Assembly: GCF_040712315.1 (NCBI RefSeq)
Contig: NC_134018.1
Location: 19,240,835 to 19,304,834 of the forward strand
Direction: 5' to 3'
Source of the DNA: Castanea sativa
Lineage: Eukaryota; Streptophyta; Magnoliopsida; Fagales; Fagaceae
Length of the DNA: 64,000 nucleotides
A program made the translations under genes and the position numbers. Position 1 is the first letter of the stretch; every line of letters begins with the position of its first letter. Below, in pieces: positions 46,875 to 58,223 of this stretch. The notes under the pieces were generated by a model. That model did no database searches. It saw nothing but the letters and a program-made list of their open reading frames with translations, and was not told where the DNA came from.

Positions 46875-47865
46875 TGATAGACCAAAAATGTATTAACCCC
46901 TTGTGATGAATTAACCAATTAATTATCCAAGTTAATTAATTAGGTTAAATTACATGCAATGAGCGTGGTAGTACAAACAAATTACCAAATAACTAAATGC
47001 AGTGAAAATTAAATTTGATACGGTAATTTGTTTACGAATGGGGAAAACCTCCGAGGCAAAAACCCCACCGAGTGATTTTAAGGTCACCACTCCTGAGAAT
47101 CCACTATTATCAAAACAAGCGGTTACAAGTAAAGGAATCACAATACCTTATACCAACCTACAGTTGAACCCTTACCCCAATACCCAATTGAACTTGTTTT
47201 GTAGTGACAATCTCTTCCTTGTATTGCACGACTCCTAGTACGTGACTAACCGATTGTGCGGATCCCAGTACGCGACTTCAATCACCAACTTGAGAAGGAT
47301 ATTGGCTACAAAGTTCTTCTACTCTTCAACAGATGAAGATCGTGAAGTTGCTTTGTTACAAAACCCTGTGGCATACAAATACAGCAGCTTCTTCAAGAAC
47401 TAGGGCAAACTAGGTTTCTGTTCACACTTGTGGAATTATGCTTTTGTCCAATTGTGCTCTCAGTTGTGTAACCTGATACAGCCCTTAAAATAATCCTTAT
47501 ATATGTTTAGGGTTGTGAGAAAAGAAAGTCCAAATACATAATCACAGATTGGATGAAAAACAGTCCAAAAAAACTGAGTTTCATAAACCTCGACAGATAC
47601 CCTAGCTGTCGAGCCACAGACTAGAATAGCTTATTAAATCTCGATAGATGCTAGCTATCGAGCTTTAATGAACAACGCTTTTCACACTTGAATCTTGGAC
47701 AGACTTGCATGGTTTCAATACTTGAACTTGAACTCTTGTTCCTTGAAGTATTAGACACATCCTAGATCTACCCAATTACAAGTAAAGTGCGTTTTGTCAA
47801 AGGATTAGCCAATTACATAAAATGTTGACATATGTTCCTAACATCCAATCACATATGTCCTAACA
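46875..47865 (-). repeat. 5' LTR of the pol-less element
   Basis: 991 bp, co-linear with the 3' LTR. It starts (- strand) TGTTAGGACATATG and ends CTATCA just before the PBS. The AAATA target duplication follows on the outer side at 47866-47870. Contains CCTCGACAGATACCCTAGCTGTCGAG near 47588, a near-perfect inverted repeat. Confidence 0.92.
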
Positions 47866-49576
47866 AAATATATAGACCAAAATTTTTAGATATGAAAACA
47901 AACATCAAATAAACATATTTATCACTCAAATGCATATTCTTACCAAAGCAAGTCTTAACTTACTTACCTCACTGCATCATAGCACCTATGGCATCAATGA
48001 ATGAACATGCGAATGAATGTTCATGGCATCAAGCGAAAAAGCATAAGAGAAAACCCTAATCTAGCATGTTAAAGCAAACAAACAAATAAACAAAGGAATA
48101 GAGGTTCAAAAACATATAAGAAGATAAATACAAAGAAATATGATGTGAAAGAAGCAAAGAAACAGAGGCACAAAGACTCAAATTCGGGTTTCTAAGCATG
48201 AGTATGCGTGCGCATACATAGGCCTGCATATAGTTGTATGCGTATGCATACTTCGAGCTTGCGTACGCATGCAGAAGCATGCACACATAGACATGCCCAA
48301 ACCTTAACCTAGGAACACTGAAACGCAGAAAAATGAACAAAACTCAAATCTAACAACCTAACATGCAAAAGATCATAAAGCAAAGAAAATCTAGGCTAAA
48401 CAAACATTTATAATATAAAGAAACAAAGGAAGCAAGGAAAATAGAAGGATTAAAGCAAAAAAATTAAAGAAATGAAAAAGAAAAGCTTAGAACTCAATAC
48501 CTCAAATAAGAAGCTTTTCAAGCTTGATTTTGACCATTCCCCCTCAATCAATCTATACACAATTAAATATAAAAGTGAATAGTAATCTTAAACTCAAAAG
48601 ATCAAGATCATAAAAGGTCCAAATCAAATAAAATTGACTTGAGGATATTTTGTGAAAAACTTCCTCTTTGATTCATTATTTCTAGTGAATCTTAGGTTTT
48701 CCCTTAGCATTTTCTGTATGTTTTAAAAATGTGCCATGTATGGCCTTATATAGTGAGGAAATAGCGGGTTTGGAATGGCTCCAAAACGATGTGGGATTCG
48801 TTCCAAACCTCACAATTAATGCAGAAAACTTACCTTTCATAAGTTTCTAAAACCCCAGCTACGTTCGTAGGACTATGCCTGCGTACATAAGCATCAAACC
48901 TACACACGCAGGCCGAGGGTTTTCTTGGCCTTTTTATTTTCAAAAATAGATTTATTTGCTCATAAAAAGTTATATTATCCATTTTAACACGTCTCGAGTC
49001 AATTTGTAATCTGATTGGGCTCTAAACCAACTTGAGCCTTAGAATTTCAACATCATTGGGGAATGGGGGCCCGGATTGTAAGGGGTACAAAATGCGGTGT
49101 CAACAGTAGTAAGGCCATATTTCCATTTCATATACATTGTGAAATAATTACTAGTGAAGTAAAGATATAGTGGAGCAATTTCATAGGCCTGTAATTCCCA
49201 CATACAAAGATTATTGAAAAATAATAAAGATGCGAACTTTGGTAGAAAAAATCAAAGAAAGAAATTGAAAAATAAAAAGACCCACTAGGAAATTAATGAT
49301 GAACAATGACCAAAGATTTCATCAACCATAAACTATGTAATGAACCCAAAGTTATAACAAAAAAGTAACGAACCTAGAAAAAAAGAATAGAGAACAACGA
49401 ACCCGTGGAGAACAAAGAACAATGTTGGCAGTGATGTAGGGATGAGGGATGAGGGAGGGCTTGAGGGGTATGGCTTGCGGCGGTGATGCAGGGATGAGAG
49501 TGAGAATGATTGAGTGAGTGAGGGTGAGAGAGGGGGGTAGCTGAGGCAGTGAGGGGTGAGGCGTATATATATTCTG

Positions 49577-49578
<2 letters not shown>

Positions 49579-49616
<38 letters not shown>
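49579..49616. repeat. Poly-T run of about 38 bp
   Basis: An uninterrupted T run inside the right arm of the hAT, next to GTATATATATTC. Such runs are prone to length error in assemblies. Confidence 0.9.
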
Positions 49617-49627
<11 letters not shown>

Positions 49628-49780
49628 CTTAACGGTTTAGGTTCAGGTTCGAGGCGGGTACTACTAAAATTCTCACCCAACCTAAACTCGCTTCGGGTTT
49701 GATATTTAAAACCAAAACCCGACCCTACTGTTTCACGAGTCAAGTTGGGTCGGGGGGTTTTTTCCATCCTTACTCTTACA

Positions 49781-50982
49781 TAACAAATTGGTAGATACAA
49801 ATTTTTTCTTAATATTAGGTAGATAAAAAAAATTGGTCAAGATCGGCATCTTGCTGGAACTCATTTTCACTTCAACAGTGCCCTTTCTATGAACCTTTGC
49901 TTTATTGTGGTTTCCCATCAGCACCACTTGTTCTACGGAAGACTCCTTATAAGTCTTAAATTTCTCATTGTTGCACACATGCACCGTTGCACCTAAATCG
50001 AACCACCAATCAAAAGGATTTGCAATTATAGCAATATGAACTTCAGTGATCATATCAATATGTATACCACTTACCATAGCAATAATGTCCCCAATGAAAT
50101 TTTTTTCATTGGCATTGCTTTCTTCGTCATTTTTCTTGTTCTTTTTAGAGTTTATATTCGTGAATGTAATGGCCTTTCTTTCCACAATGGAAACAAGCCT
50201 GGCTCTTCTTGTCTTTGTTGGGATTCTTGGAGTTGTTTTTTTTTAAACGACTCCCAATTTTGTTCACTTTCAAGTGCTTATTGGTCTTGCTTGAACTCCC
50301 ACTTTGAACATTGTTTACCTTGTTCACATTCACTTAAGAATTGGTGTTAGTCCTATCGCTAACCCCAATTTCCTCTTCAATTCAAAGATGTTGTCCAAAT
50401 TGTTCTAAAGTGAGATCTTCTAATATATGTAGAAGCTTCTTCATAAAATTATTCCAACTTGGTGTGAGTTATACAATAATTGCATCCACTTGGAATGATT
50501 CAGGAATATTGATTGACAAATCAAGGAGTATATTGACCAAAATCTGTAACTTATGGACTTGATCCAAAACAAAGATATTATCAAGAATTTTATAGTCAAA
50601 GTACTTTTGAATAATAAACTTATTCGTACCTATTTTCTCAGTTTTGTACTTCGCCTTCAAAGCATTCTAAATCTCTTTCGATGACTTCATTGAAGTGTAG
50701 AGATCATAGAGGCGATCTGAAAAAGTATTAAGAATGTGTCCCCTGCAAATCAGTTCATCTTCCTTCTGTTTCTTTCTTTGTGCCTTTTTTCATTAGTGTC
50801 CTCATCACTTGTAATAAGGAAAGGCACCAAATTCGAGTCCAAGACATAGAAAAGTTTCAATGTAGTGAGTAGGAATTTCATCTCGTCTTTCTACCAAGAG
50901 AAATTGGTTCATCAAAGCGATCCAATTTCACCAACTCATGATTCAATATCTTCACTGTTGAAACATCACTTGTCCCTTCCAT
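49781..50982 (-). pseudogene. copia gag and protease fragment of the split element
   Basis: It starts at the ATG at 50982 (MEGTSDVSTVKILNHELVKL), only about 20-35 nt inside the 5' LTR, so there is little room for a standard PBS. A copia gag follows (KYKTEKIGTNKFIIQKYFDY, QILVNILLDL, SFQVDAIIV), a zinc knuckle CFHCGKKGHYIHEY (about 50190-50150), a protease-like WWFDLGATVHVCNN (about 50010-49970, D-LG-A where active proteases have D-[TS]G-A), then GAG-pre-integrase start FVSTNLLCKS at the hAT junction. Several stops and frame shifts are present (for example 50469, 50336). The protease active-site Ser/Thr is replaced by Leu. Confidence 0.85.
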
Positions 50983-51003
50983 TTTACAAATATTGTCTAA
51001 GAT

Positions 51004-51670
51004 TATTGGGGATATTACACAAAGTAATAAAGGAAGAACAAAGTTAACATAAAAGACAAAAAAAAATAGATAACTTGGAGGCACAAAATTGTTATCCTTG
51101 GCCAATATTTTCCCTCACACTATTGTTGCTAAAGGATTATCACAAACTTGTCCCCAAAATACAACCAAGTTGATGGGTTCTACAAATAGCAATTCTGGAG
51201 AATACCTATAGAATTTCATGTGTTTCTTAGAAACTAATTTTGAGAGAGAAGAAAATTATTTATCAAGTGAACATAAACCACTATTTTTACCCATTGGGTT
51301 CTAACCCATCAAAATGCACTAATGGAGTCTTACAATGTCTCCAAAAATGTCCACTAGGTACAAACCTTTTCAAAATTCAGAACAATTATCAAAATTTTGC
51401 AGAAAAACTATTCATGCAAATCTCGACTGATCGAACTAGGTGTTGAGATGCAATCAAAAAAACCTCGATTGGTCGAGACTACAGTTGAGAGCACAAAAAC
51501 TTTCTTTCAAAATCTTGATCGATTGAAATTGTATTCTCAATCGATCGAGAATACTAAACTTCTGAATTTTGAATTTCACTTTATCATTTTACTCAAATGA
51601 TATACTCTCCAAACCTACATATTATTATTACAAACTATCCTTGCATATATTTATATAGACAACAATCCCT
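51004..51670 (-). repeat. 5' LTR of the split copia element
   Basis: Matches 31059-31738 throughout with substitutions and short indels. The TATA position reads ACCACTATTTTTACCC here against ACCACTATTTATACCC in the other LTR, so the TATA box is degraded in this copy. Outer flank AACTTAGAAC. Confidence 0.82.
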
Positions 51671-51805
51671 AACTTAGAACTTTTGAGATGATTAACTTTT
51701 CCAATCTTCAAGGTTTGTCCTCACATGTGACCAACCAATGGTTGTCAAGTTTTCCATATTAAAAAAAAAAAAAAGAAAAAGAAAAAGAAAAACTAAAGTG
51801 CAGTC

Positions 51806-52035
51806 TTACCTCTTAAAGCTTGGGTTTATTTTCAATTTGGCCATTTATGTTTTAAAATTTCATTTTGGACCTTTATGTTTGATTCATTTTCATATTGACC
51901 ATTTATATTTTAAAATTTTCATTTTCATGAAGGGCAACCAAAAAAAAAAAGAACCAAACATGTAGGGCCAAAAAGAACACTAGATTAAACATGAAGGGCC
52001 AAATTGAAAATAACCTCAAACTTTAAAGGCTATAA
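51806..52035. repeat. Fold-back MITE-like inverted repeat
   Basis: The left arm (CTCTTAAAGCTTGGGTTTATTTTCAATTTGG...) and the reverse complement of the right arm (CCTTTAAAGTTTGAGGTTATTTTCAATTTGG...) match over roughly 70-90 bp with mismatches, including 'ATTTTCAATTTGGCC' in both. The whole unit of about 230 bp would form a hairpin. No clear target duplication. Confidence 0.65.
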
Positions 52036-52360
52036 ACATAGTATTAAAAAAAAGTGTCCAAGTCAGGGCACCTAATGCTAAAAAACATAACACATTAGCT
52101 TTCTGGTAGGTAGGTTGCGTAAGATAAAAACTAAAGGATATAAATGGAAGGGCATAATGTAGAACGATTAAGGATGAAAAACGATTTGTTTTTTAAAAAA
52201 AGGTTTAGGGATGAAAATCAAATTTCTTATAAAAGATAACAATCATGGAAGGAAGGACATAATGAATTTTCATTCATTCTTGTTAAATTTTATAATTAAA
52301 CTATGATATATGATTTTATTATGAAATTAATCTTGATTAATTATGTATTCATTTATTGAA
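52036..52360. other. AT-rich spacer
   Basis: Lies between the fold-back repeat and the MULE-like element. No gene or element recognised. Confidence 0.5.
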
Positions 52361-53487
52361 GTTATGTGTTTTTTTTGTTAATTACCGAGAACCTACCTGT
52401 GGTTTGGTTTGAATTCACATTGCCTATTTGTGGTATGAAAATTGTCACTTTGCCCACTTGAAATCGGTAACTCACCTCTCCATTTACCATTTGACAATGA
52501 CATTTTTAGACGAAAATAAACATAACATGAATAAAAAAGTTAGGGTTTAAAATTTTTAGAACAATTTCAAATCAAATTGTTTAAATTGCACAAAAAAAAA
52601 AAAAGTACAAAATCAAATACCCACTAAGATTCCAAAATTTTCATAAAAAACACAAAACACAAACTCCTTTTCAATCATACACAGTAACACAACCCATTGT
52701 TTGGGTCAACTCGATAATGAGAAAAATAACAAGAGATTTTGATGTTACGAGTTATAATTAGCCTTCACATTGGTTGCTACTTATTTTTCATTGCTCTTCT
52801 CTTTTCTCTATTGTGTTTGCTGTGCTCTATTGATGGTGGATTTCAAATGAGTTTTCAGGTTGATTTGGATGGAGGGATTTTTTGGAAGATTTGTGTAGTT
52901 CCTTGGGTAATTTTCTGGGATTTCTTGTGATATTTGTGGTGGGATTTTCTAGGTTTTAGCGTGACTACAAAGGAATTTTCTGGGATTTGGTTTCATTTTA
53001 GTGAGGAGTGTTATGGTGTTTTTTTGGCCTTGTTTGTGAATTTATAGACTTAAAAAGATCTAAGCCTCAAATTGTTTTGGTCTTTTATGTATAGCAAAGC
53101 CTAATTAATTACCCAAAATACAAAAGCTTCTTTGCCTTTTTGGGTTTTAAGAAAATCAGTGAATAAAAAGGTAGAGAACTTCTACCCTCCACGTCCTCCC
53201 ATGAGCAGATACCGTGAATGGCTTTCTTTGGGATTGGGAGGAGAATAGGTAGGAAGATATGTGGGGATTAAGAAAAAAGGGGGTTTAATTGTGAACTTGG
53301 GGCAATAGCCATAGAGCTTGGCGGTTGTAGAATATAGAGTATTGATACTAGAGGGACAAGGAGCTTCTTCTTTCCTCTTCATTTTTTTAACGAAAGCACA
53401 TTTTAATCTTGTTTTCCCATCACATTGTATGTATTTTTTGTTTTAGGAGAAAAAAGATATGAAAGGAAAGCAAAAATACGTATTCAT

Positions 53488-53898
53488 TGTTGAAATTGCA
53501 TCAACAACAGCTAAATGACAACAGAAGCTAAACGGGAAAGAAACTTCAAAGAGTAAGAAGAAAACGACATTAAGTTGTTTTGGTGAAAGAAATAAAGTAG
53601 CAAGGGAAACGGCAGTGTTTTGTTTAATGAAAACGGATAGTCAACACGTGCGAGGTTGTGAAGCAAAAAAGGTCACATACAAGGCCAGTTGTCAAGAACG
53701 GATTGGTCACTGCTTAAAGCCGTTACACAGTGGAGTTTGTTAGAAAATTAGTTAGTGAGTTAGTTTTTTCTGCTTAGTGTTGTATATAAACAGAGCAGTT
53801 AATTAAATTGTATATACTCTCATAATCACTCAGTGATTCAAATATAGAATTCTCTCAGATTCAGAGAGCTTTTCATTTTTGTTCTTCTAGAAAGTTCA
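53488..53898 (+). repeat. 5' LTR of the RE-type copia
   Basis: TGTTGAAATTGCATC...AGAAAGTTCA, immediately followed by TTTCTTTACA and the PBS. Contains GTTGTATATAAACAGAGCAG as core promoter. Confidence 0.9.
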
Positions 53899-53908
53899 TT
53901 TCTTTACA

Positions 53909-53920
53909 TGGTATCAGAGC
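53909..53920 (+). other. Primer binding site of the RE-type copia
   Basis: TGGTATCAGAGC, complementary to the 3' end of initiator-methionine tRNA, ten bases after the LTR end. Confidence 0.9.
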
Positions 53921-53934
53921 TTTCTTGCTCATTC

Positions 53935-56900
53935 ATGGCTTCCAGTTCTGCTACTGATGCATCCAATTCCAATTCCACACAATCTGCACTTTCATTTGGT
54001 ATAACAATGGCAGATGAGTCCACTAACAATCCTTACTTTTTGCCAGCTACTAAGAGTCTTGGAATTGTTCTTACATCGCAGCCATTAACTGGACCAAAGA
54101 ACTACATGAGTTGGGTGAGATAAGTGTTTTTGGCTTTGAGTGCCAAAAACAAGTTTGGCTTTATGAATGGTTCAATTCCAAAGCCAGATCTATCTTCACC
54201 ATTGGTTTAACACTTGGAATAGGTGCAACACCATAATTCTTTCGTGGCTGACTAATTCTCTCAGCAGGGATCTCAAGCCAAGTGTTATGTATATCAACAC
54301 TGGCAAAGATTTGTGGATTGACCTTAAAGATAGGCTTTCACAAGGCAATACTCCAAGATTGTTCCAGTTGCAAAAGGAAATCTCTCATCTTTCACAGGGA
54401 TCACTTACAGTGAGTTCTTATTTCACCAAATTGAAAACACTTTGGGATGAATTCATCAACTACCAACCTTTCACTGTGTGCACTTGTGCTTGTACTTGTG
54501 GATCTAAGTCTTCTTAATTGGATGCTCAGCATAAAGAACATGTGTTTTGTTTCTTGATGGGATTGAATGATAGTTATGGGAATATTATTGGTCAAATCTT
54601 GTTAATTGAACCATTTCCCCCTGTTAGCAAGGTTTGTTCTTTGATTTTACAAGAAGAAAAGAGAAGGAGCATAAGTCATGGTGTGAACATGGTTTATCTT
54701 GTTATAGCTACTGCAATGTATGCTAATAACAACAGAGGTCATCAAGGTCATAATTAGGGTTTTCATGGTGGAAAAGGAGGGAATTCTAAAAAGGAAATGC
54801 CAATTTGCACATACTGTGGTCTTACTGGTCATATAGCAGACAAATGTTACAAATTTCATGGCTATCCCCCAGGGTACAAGCCTAAAGGAGGTAACAAAGC
54901 TTTGGCTAATCAAGTTTCATCTGCTTTGCCATCTGTTAATTTTGGGAATTTGGGTGGTTTTACTTCAACTAACCCTAATTGTTTCCAAAATAATGGTGCC
55001 TTTCCTGGTTCTTTCCCAAATAATGGTATGTTCCCTGGTGCTGGTTCTCAAGTTGAGATTGGATATGCACCACAGAATCCCTTTGCCACTCAATTTGTTG
55101 GTTCTTCATCACAGGCTCCTTCACAAGCTTCTTTGCCACAATGTCCTATTTCACAAGTTCAGTGTGAGCAGCTCATTACTGTTCTGAAAGATCTTTTAGC
55201 ATCAGCATCAGGTGTTAGTACTCAATTTTCTCATCAAGTAGCTTCTATGATGGCTCCTACTTCACCCATTCAGCCAGCCTCATCTGTTGCTTCTTCTTCT
55301 TCATCTTTCCCATCTAATTTATTAGGTGATCCATTTTGGATTCCTCCCAACATGACACATTCTATTTTTTCTGCTCATCTTGTTGATAGACATGCCTATA
55401 AATCACATGATTGGATTATAGACACTAGTGCTAAAGACCATATGGTCCATTCAGTCACTCAACTTACCACTATTACTTCAATTGTCCATTCTTGTGTCTA
55501 CTTGCCAAATGGGGAACAAGCTTTAGTAACACACATAGGCACTATGCAGATTTCTTCTACTTTAACACTCATTGATGTCTTATGTGTGCCTTCTTTTAGT
55601 TTCAATCTGACACACAATTCTTGATTCCTAAATTTGCCAAAATGGTTCATACTCAATTTGAAACTAAGATCAAGACTATCAGAAGTGATAATGATACTGA
55701 ATTTTAAATAAAGGAGTCTTTTTCACTCTAGTGGCATTTTGCATCAATTGTCATGTGTTGATACTCCTCAACAAAATGTCTTTGTTAAAAGGAAGCATCA
55801 ACACATTATCAATGTTGAAAGAGCCCTAATGTTTCAATCTAAAGTTCCTTTATGTATATGGGGTGATTGTATCCTCACTGCAGTGTACCTCATTAGCAGA
55901 ACTCCTTTTAAGAATTTACATAACAAAAGTCCTTATGAACTTCTTTTCAATTCACCACCTTCTTATAACCATCTTAGATGTTTTGGATGTTTGTGTTTCA
56001 TTTCCACATTACCACATAATAAGCACAAATTTGCATCTAGGGCCAAAAAAATGTTTTTTCTAGGCTATCCCCATGGCATCAAAGGTTACAAAGTTTTGGA
56101 CCTTGAATCAAATTCCATTTATATCTCTAGAGATGTTGTTTTCTATGAGCATATTTTCCCTTATACTACATTTGATCACACATCCACTTCATATCTTAAT
56201 TCTTTTGTTTTTCCTCCTTGTACTCCTCATAAGACTACTGTTCCTACTATTCTGTCCATTCCTTCAAGTCATACCACTGACTCTAATTTAGTTCCTTCTT
56301 CTAGTATACTTGTACCTATTTCCCTTGATACTCCTCATGCTTCTGCAGACCCCATTTTTGTTTCTGATTCTGTAGTTTCTACATTACCTATTTCTGATAC
56401 TCCTCTTGTCACTTCTGATTCTATTGATCTTCCTTCAAATTCACTTGCACCTTTTAATTCTACTTTACCTATTTTAAGGAGGTTTACCCGGCCTCATCAC
56501 CCTCCTGCCTAACTCTCAAATTATGCTTGCAAATTTGTCAATACCAAAAACTGCTTCTGGTTTGCCATATGATATTTCAAAGAATTTGAGTTACTCTCAT
56601 CTAGGACCTACCTTCCATTCCTTTGTTATGGCTATGACTATTTCTCTAGCAAAACCTACTTCCTTTCATCAAGCAGTCCAATTGCCTGAATGGAGGGCTG
56701 CAATGGACAAAGAAATAGTTGCTTTGGAGCTCAATAATACCTGGACTCTTACTTCTCTACCGCCAGGTAAATCTCCCATTGGATGCAAATGGGTGTACAA
56801 GATTAAATATAACTCAGATGGCACTATTGAGAGCTGCAAAGCTAGGTTGGTGGCCAAAGGTTTTTTAGAAACATGGTTTGGATTATTCTGAAACCTTCTC

Positions 56901-58220
56901 TCCTATTTCTAAATCTATTTCAGTAAGAATTGTTTTGTCTTTGGCTGCTGTGAAAGAGTGGTTTCTCCACCAAATGGATGTAAATAATGCATCTCTCCAT
57001 GGTGATTTGGTTGAGGATGAGTACATGTGTTTACCACCTGGCTTTCACAGAAAGGGGGAGCATCTGGTCTACAAGCTTAACAAGAGCTTTTATGGTCTTA
57101 AGCAAGCATCAACGCAATGGTTTGAAAAGTTTTCTTCAACAATTCTGCAAATGCGGTTCATACAGTCTAAATCTGACTATTCCTTGTTTATTCATACATA
57201 AGGCTCTTCTTTTACTGTACTTTTAGTTTATGTAGATGACATATTACTCACTGGTAATAACCCTGCTTGTGTTGATAATTTGAAGAAGTTACTTGATGAT
57301 AGGTTTAGTTTGAAGGACCTGGGTTCATTGAGATATTTTCTAGGTCTTGAAGTGGCTAGAACAGATGAGGGTATTAACCTAAATCAAAGGAAATATACCT
57401 TAGAAATTTTGAAGGACATAGGTTTTCTTGGTTCTAAACCAGATAAGTTTCCTATGGAGCAATTAAGGGAAGCCTCTTACAGATCCTAGTATGTACAAAA
57501 GATTAATTGGAAGACTCTTGTATCTTACCTTGACAAGACCTGACATCACCTATGTTATGTATAGATTGAGTCAATTCTTGTCCCATCTTGGAGAGCCTCA
57601 CTTACTTGCAGCCAATAGAGTGTTACAATACATCAAAGGTTCACTAGGAAAGGGAATTTTCTTTCCTAGCAATTTAGAATTGCATATTTGATCCTTTTGT
57701 GATGCAGATTGGGCAAGTCGCCCTGATACAAGGAGGTCTTTGACAGGTTATGCGGTGTTTTAGGAGAAGTTTTAATATCTTGGAGATCAAAGAAGCAACG
57801 TGTTGTCTCAAAATCATCAGCAGAGGCTGAATACAGAGCCATGGCAAGTGTGGCATGTGAAATCACTTGGGTACTTCAATTGCTCAAGGACTTGAAGATA
57901 GATCACCCTAAGCTAGCTATGCTATTCTGTGACAATCAAGCAGCACTCTATATAGCTGCAAATCCTGTCTTCCATGAGAGGACAAAACATATCAAAGTGG
58001 ATTGTCATTTGGTAAGGGATAAGATTATGGAAGGGATGATTAAAACATTTCACATAGCTACTAACTCACAAGTGGCAGACATATTTACTAAAGCTTTGGA
58101 AATTTCATCTTTCACAAGGGTTTCAGGCAGATTGGGCTTAAGAGACATTTTCACTCCAAGACAGTCAAAGGTTCATTCCTTAGTTCAAGTCTTAGAACTT
58201 AAAGTTCAAGACTTGAGGGG
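53935..58220 (+). pseudogene. copia gag-pol remnant lacking the first half of integrase
   Basis: Starts at the ATG at 53935 (MASSSATDASNSNS). Gag (LTSQPLTGPKNYMSWVR, DLKDRLSQGNTPRLFQLQKE, LNDSYGNIIGQIL), zinc knuckle CTYCGLTGHIADKCYKFHGY (54809-54868), protease with DTSAKDH in place of the usual D-[ST]-GATDH (55421), then a jump at about 55615-55740 straight to the second half of the integrase ([16 protein letters not shown]). This removes the gag-pre-integrase and the first catalytic Asp region. Next RT ([45 protein letters not shown] at 57230) and RNase H ([16 protein letters not shown] at about 57825, DNQAALYIA). Stops and frameshifts occur throughout, for example at 54121, 54515, 55622, 57199 and 57487. 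Confidence 0.9.
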
Positions 58221-58223
58221 GAG

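Larger units (their letters stand above)
40473..47865 (-). mobile_element. Non-autonomous copia/Sirevirus-like LTR element without pol
   Basis: LTRs 40473-41461 and 46875-47865 begin TGATAG and end CCTAACA (+ strand reading) and are flanked by the perfect 5-bp duplication AAATA (40468-40472, 47866-47870). Beside the 5' LTR is TGGTATCAGAGC, the initiator-Met tRNA PBS. A purine-rich AAAGGAGAAGAT precedes the 3' LTR. The interior holds a gag pseudogene (46802-44840) and a second ORF (43141-42000) in the position of an envelope-like gene. No protease, integrase, RT or RNase H was found in the 5.4-kb interior. Long gag, iMet PBS and a 3' extra ORF suggest descent from a Sirevirus that lost pol. 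Confidence 0.9.
39997..49105 (-). repeat. Probable solo LTR inside the hAT, split by a further insertion
   Basis: On the - strand it starts TGTTGACACCGCATTTTG (from 49105) and ends ...GCGCCCGCA (39997). Flanks GAAGT (39992-39996) and GTAGT (49106-49110) match at four of five bases, as an old 5-bp target duplication would. A TATA box (TATATAAGG on the - strand, complement of about 48752-48760) lies about 350 bp into the sequence. Without the inner element (40473-47870) it is about 1.7 kb. No coding domain belongs to it. The alternative is a non-autonomous element of unknown class. Confidence 0.5.
36100..49772 (-). mobile_element. hAT DNA transposon inserted in the copia, itself disrupted
   Basis: It is bounded by the 8-bp target duplication CTCTTACA (36092-36099 and 49773-49780), the length characteristic of hAT elements. 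The ends are TAGGAATGACAA and, on the other strand, TAAGGATGGAAA, resembling hAT termini, followed by GC-rich subterminal sequence (TTCGGGGTGGG; CCCCCCGACCC). It contains a BED-finger hAT transposase pseudogene (39447-36763). Without the nested insertion (39997-49110) it is about 4.6 kb, normal for a hAT. Confidence 0.88.
31059..51670 (-). mobile_element. Ty1/copia element split by a hAT transposon
   Basis: Two related LTRs (31059-31738 and 51004-51670) bracket a copia internal region on the - strand: gag and protease at 50982-49781, and gag-pre-integrase, integrase, reverse transcriptase and RNase H at 36099-33100. The two halves are separated by a hAT at 36100-49772. Removing the hAT and one CTCTTACA joins the protein frame exactly through the gag-pre-integrase domain. 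A purine-rich GGTGAGGGAT beside the left LTR is the likely PPT. A solo-LTR-like block (31828-32830) is also inside. The target duplication of the copia itself could not be fixed. The original element was about 6 kb. Confidence 0.88.
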
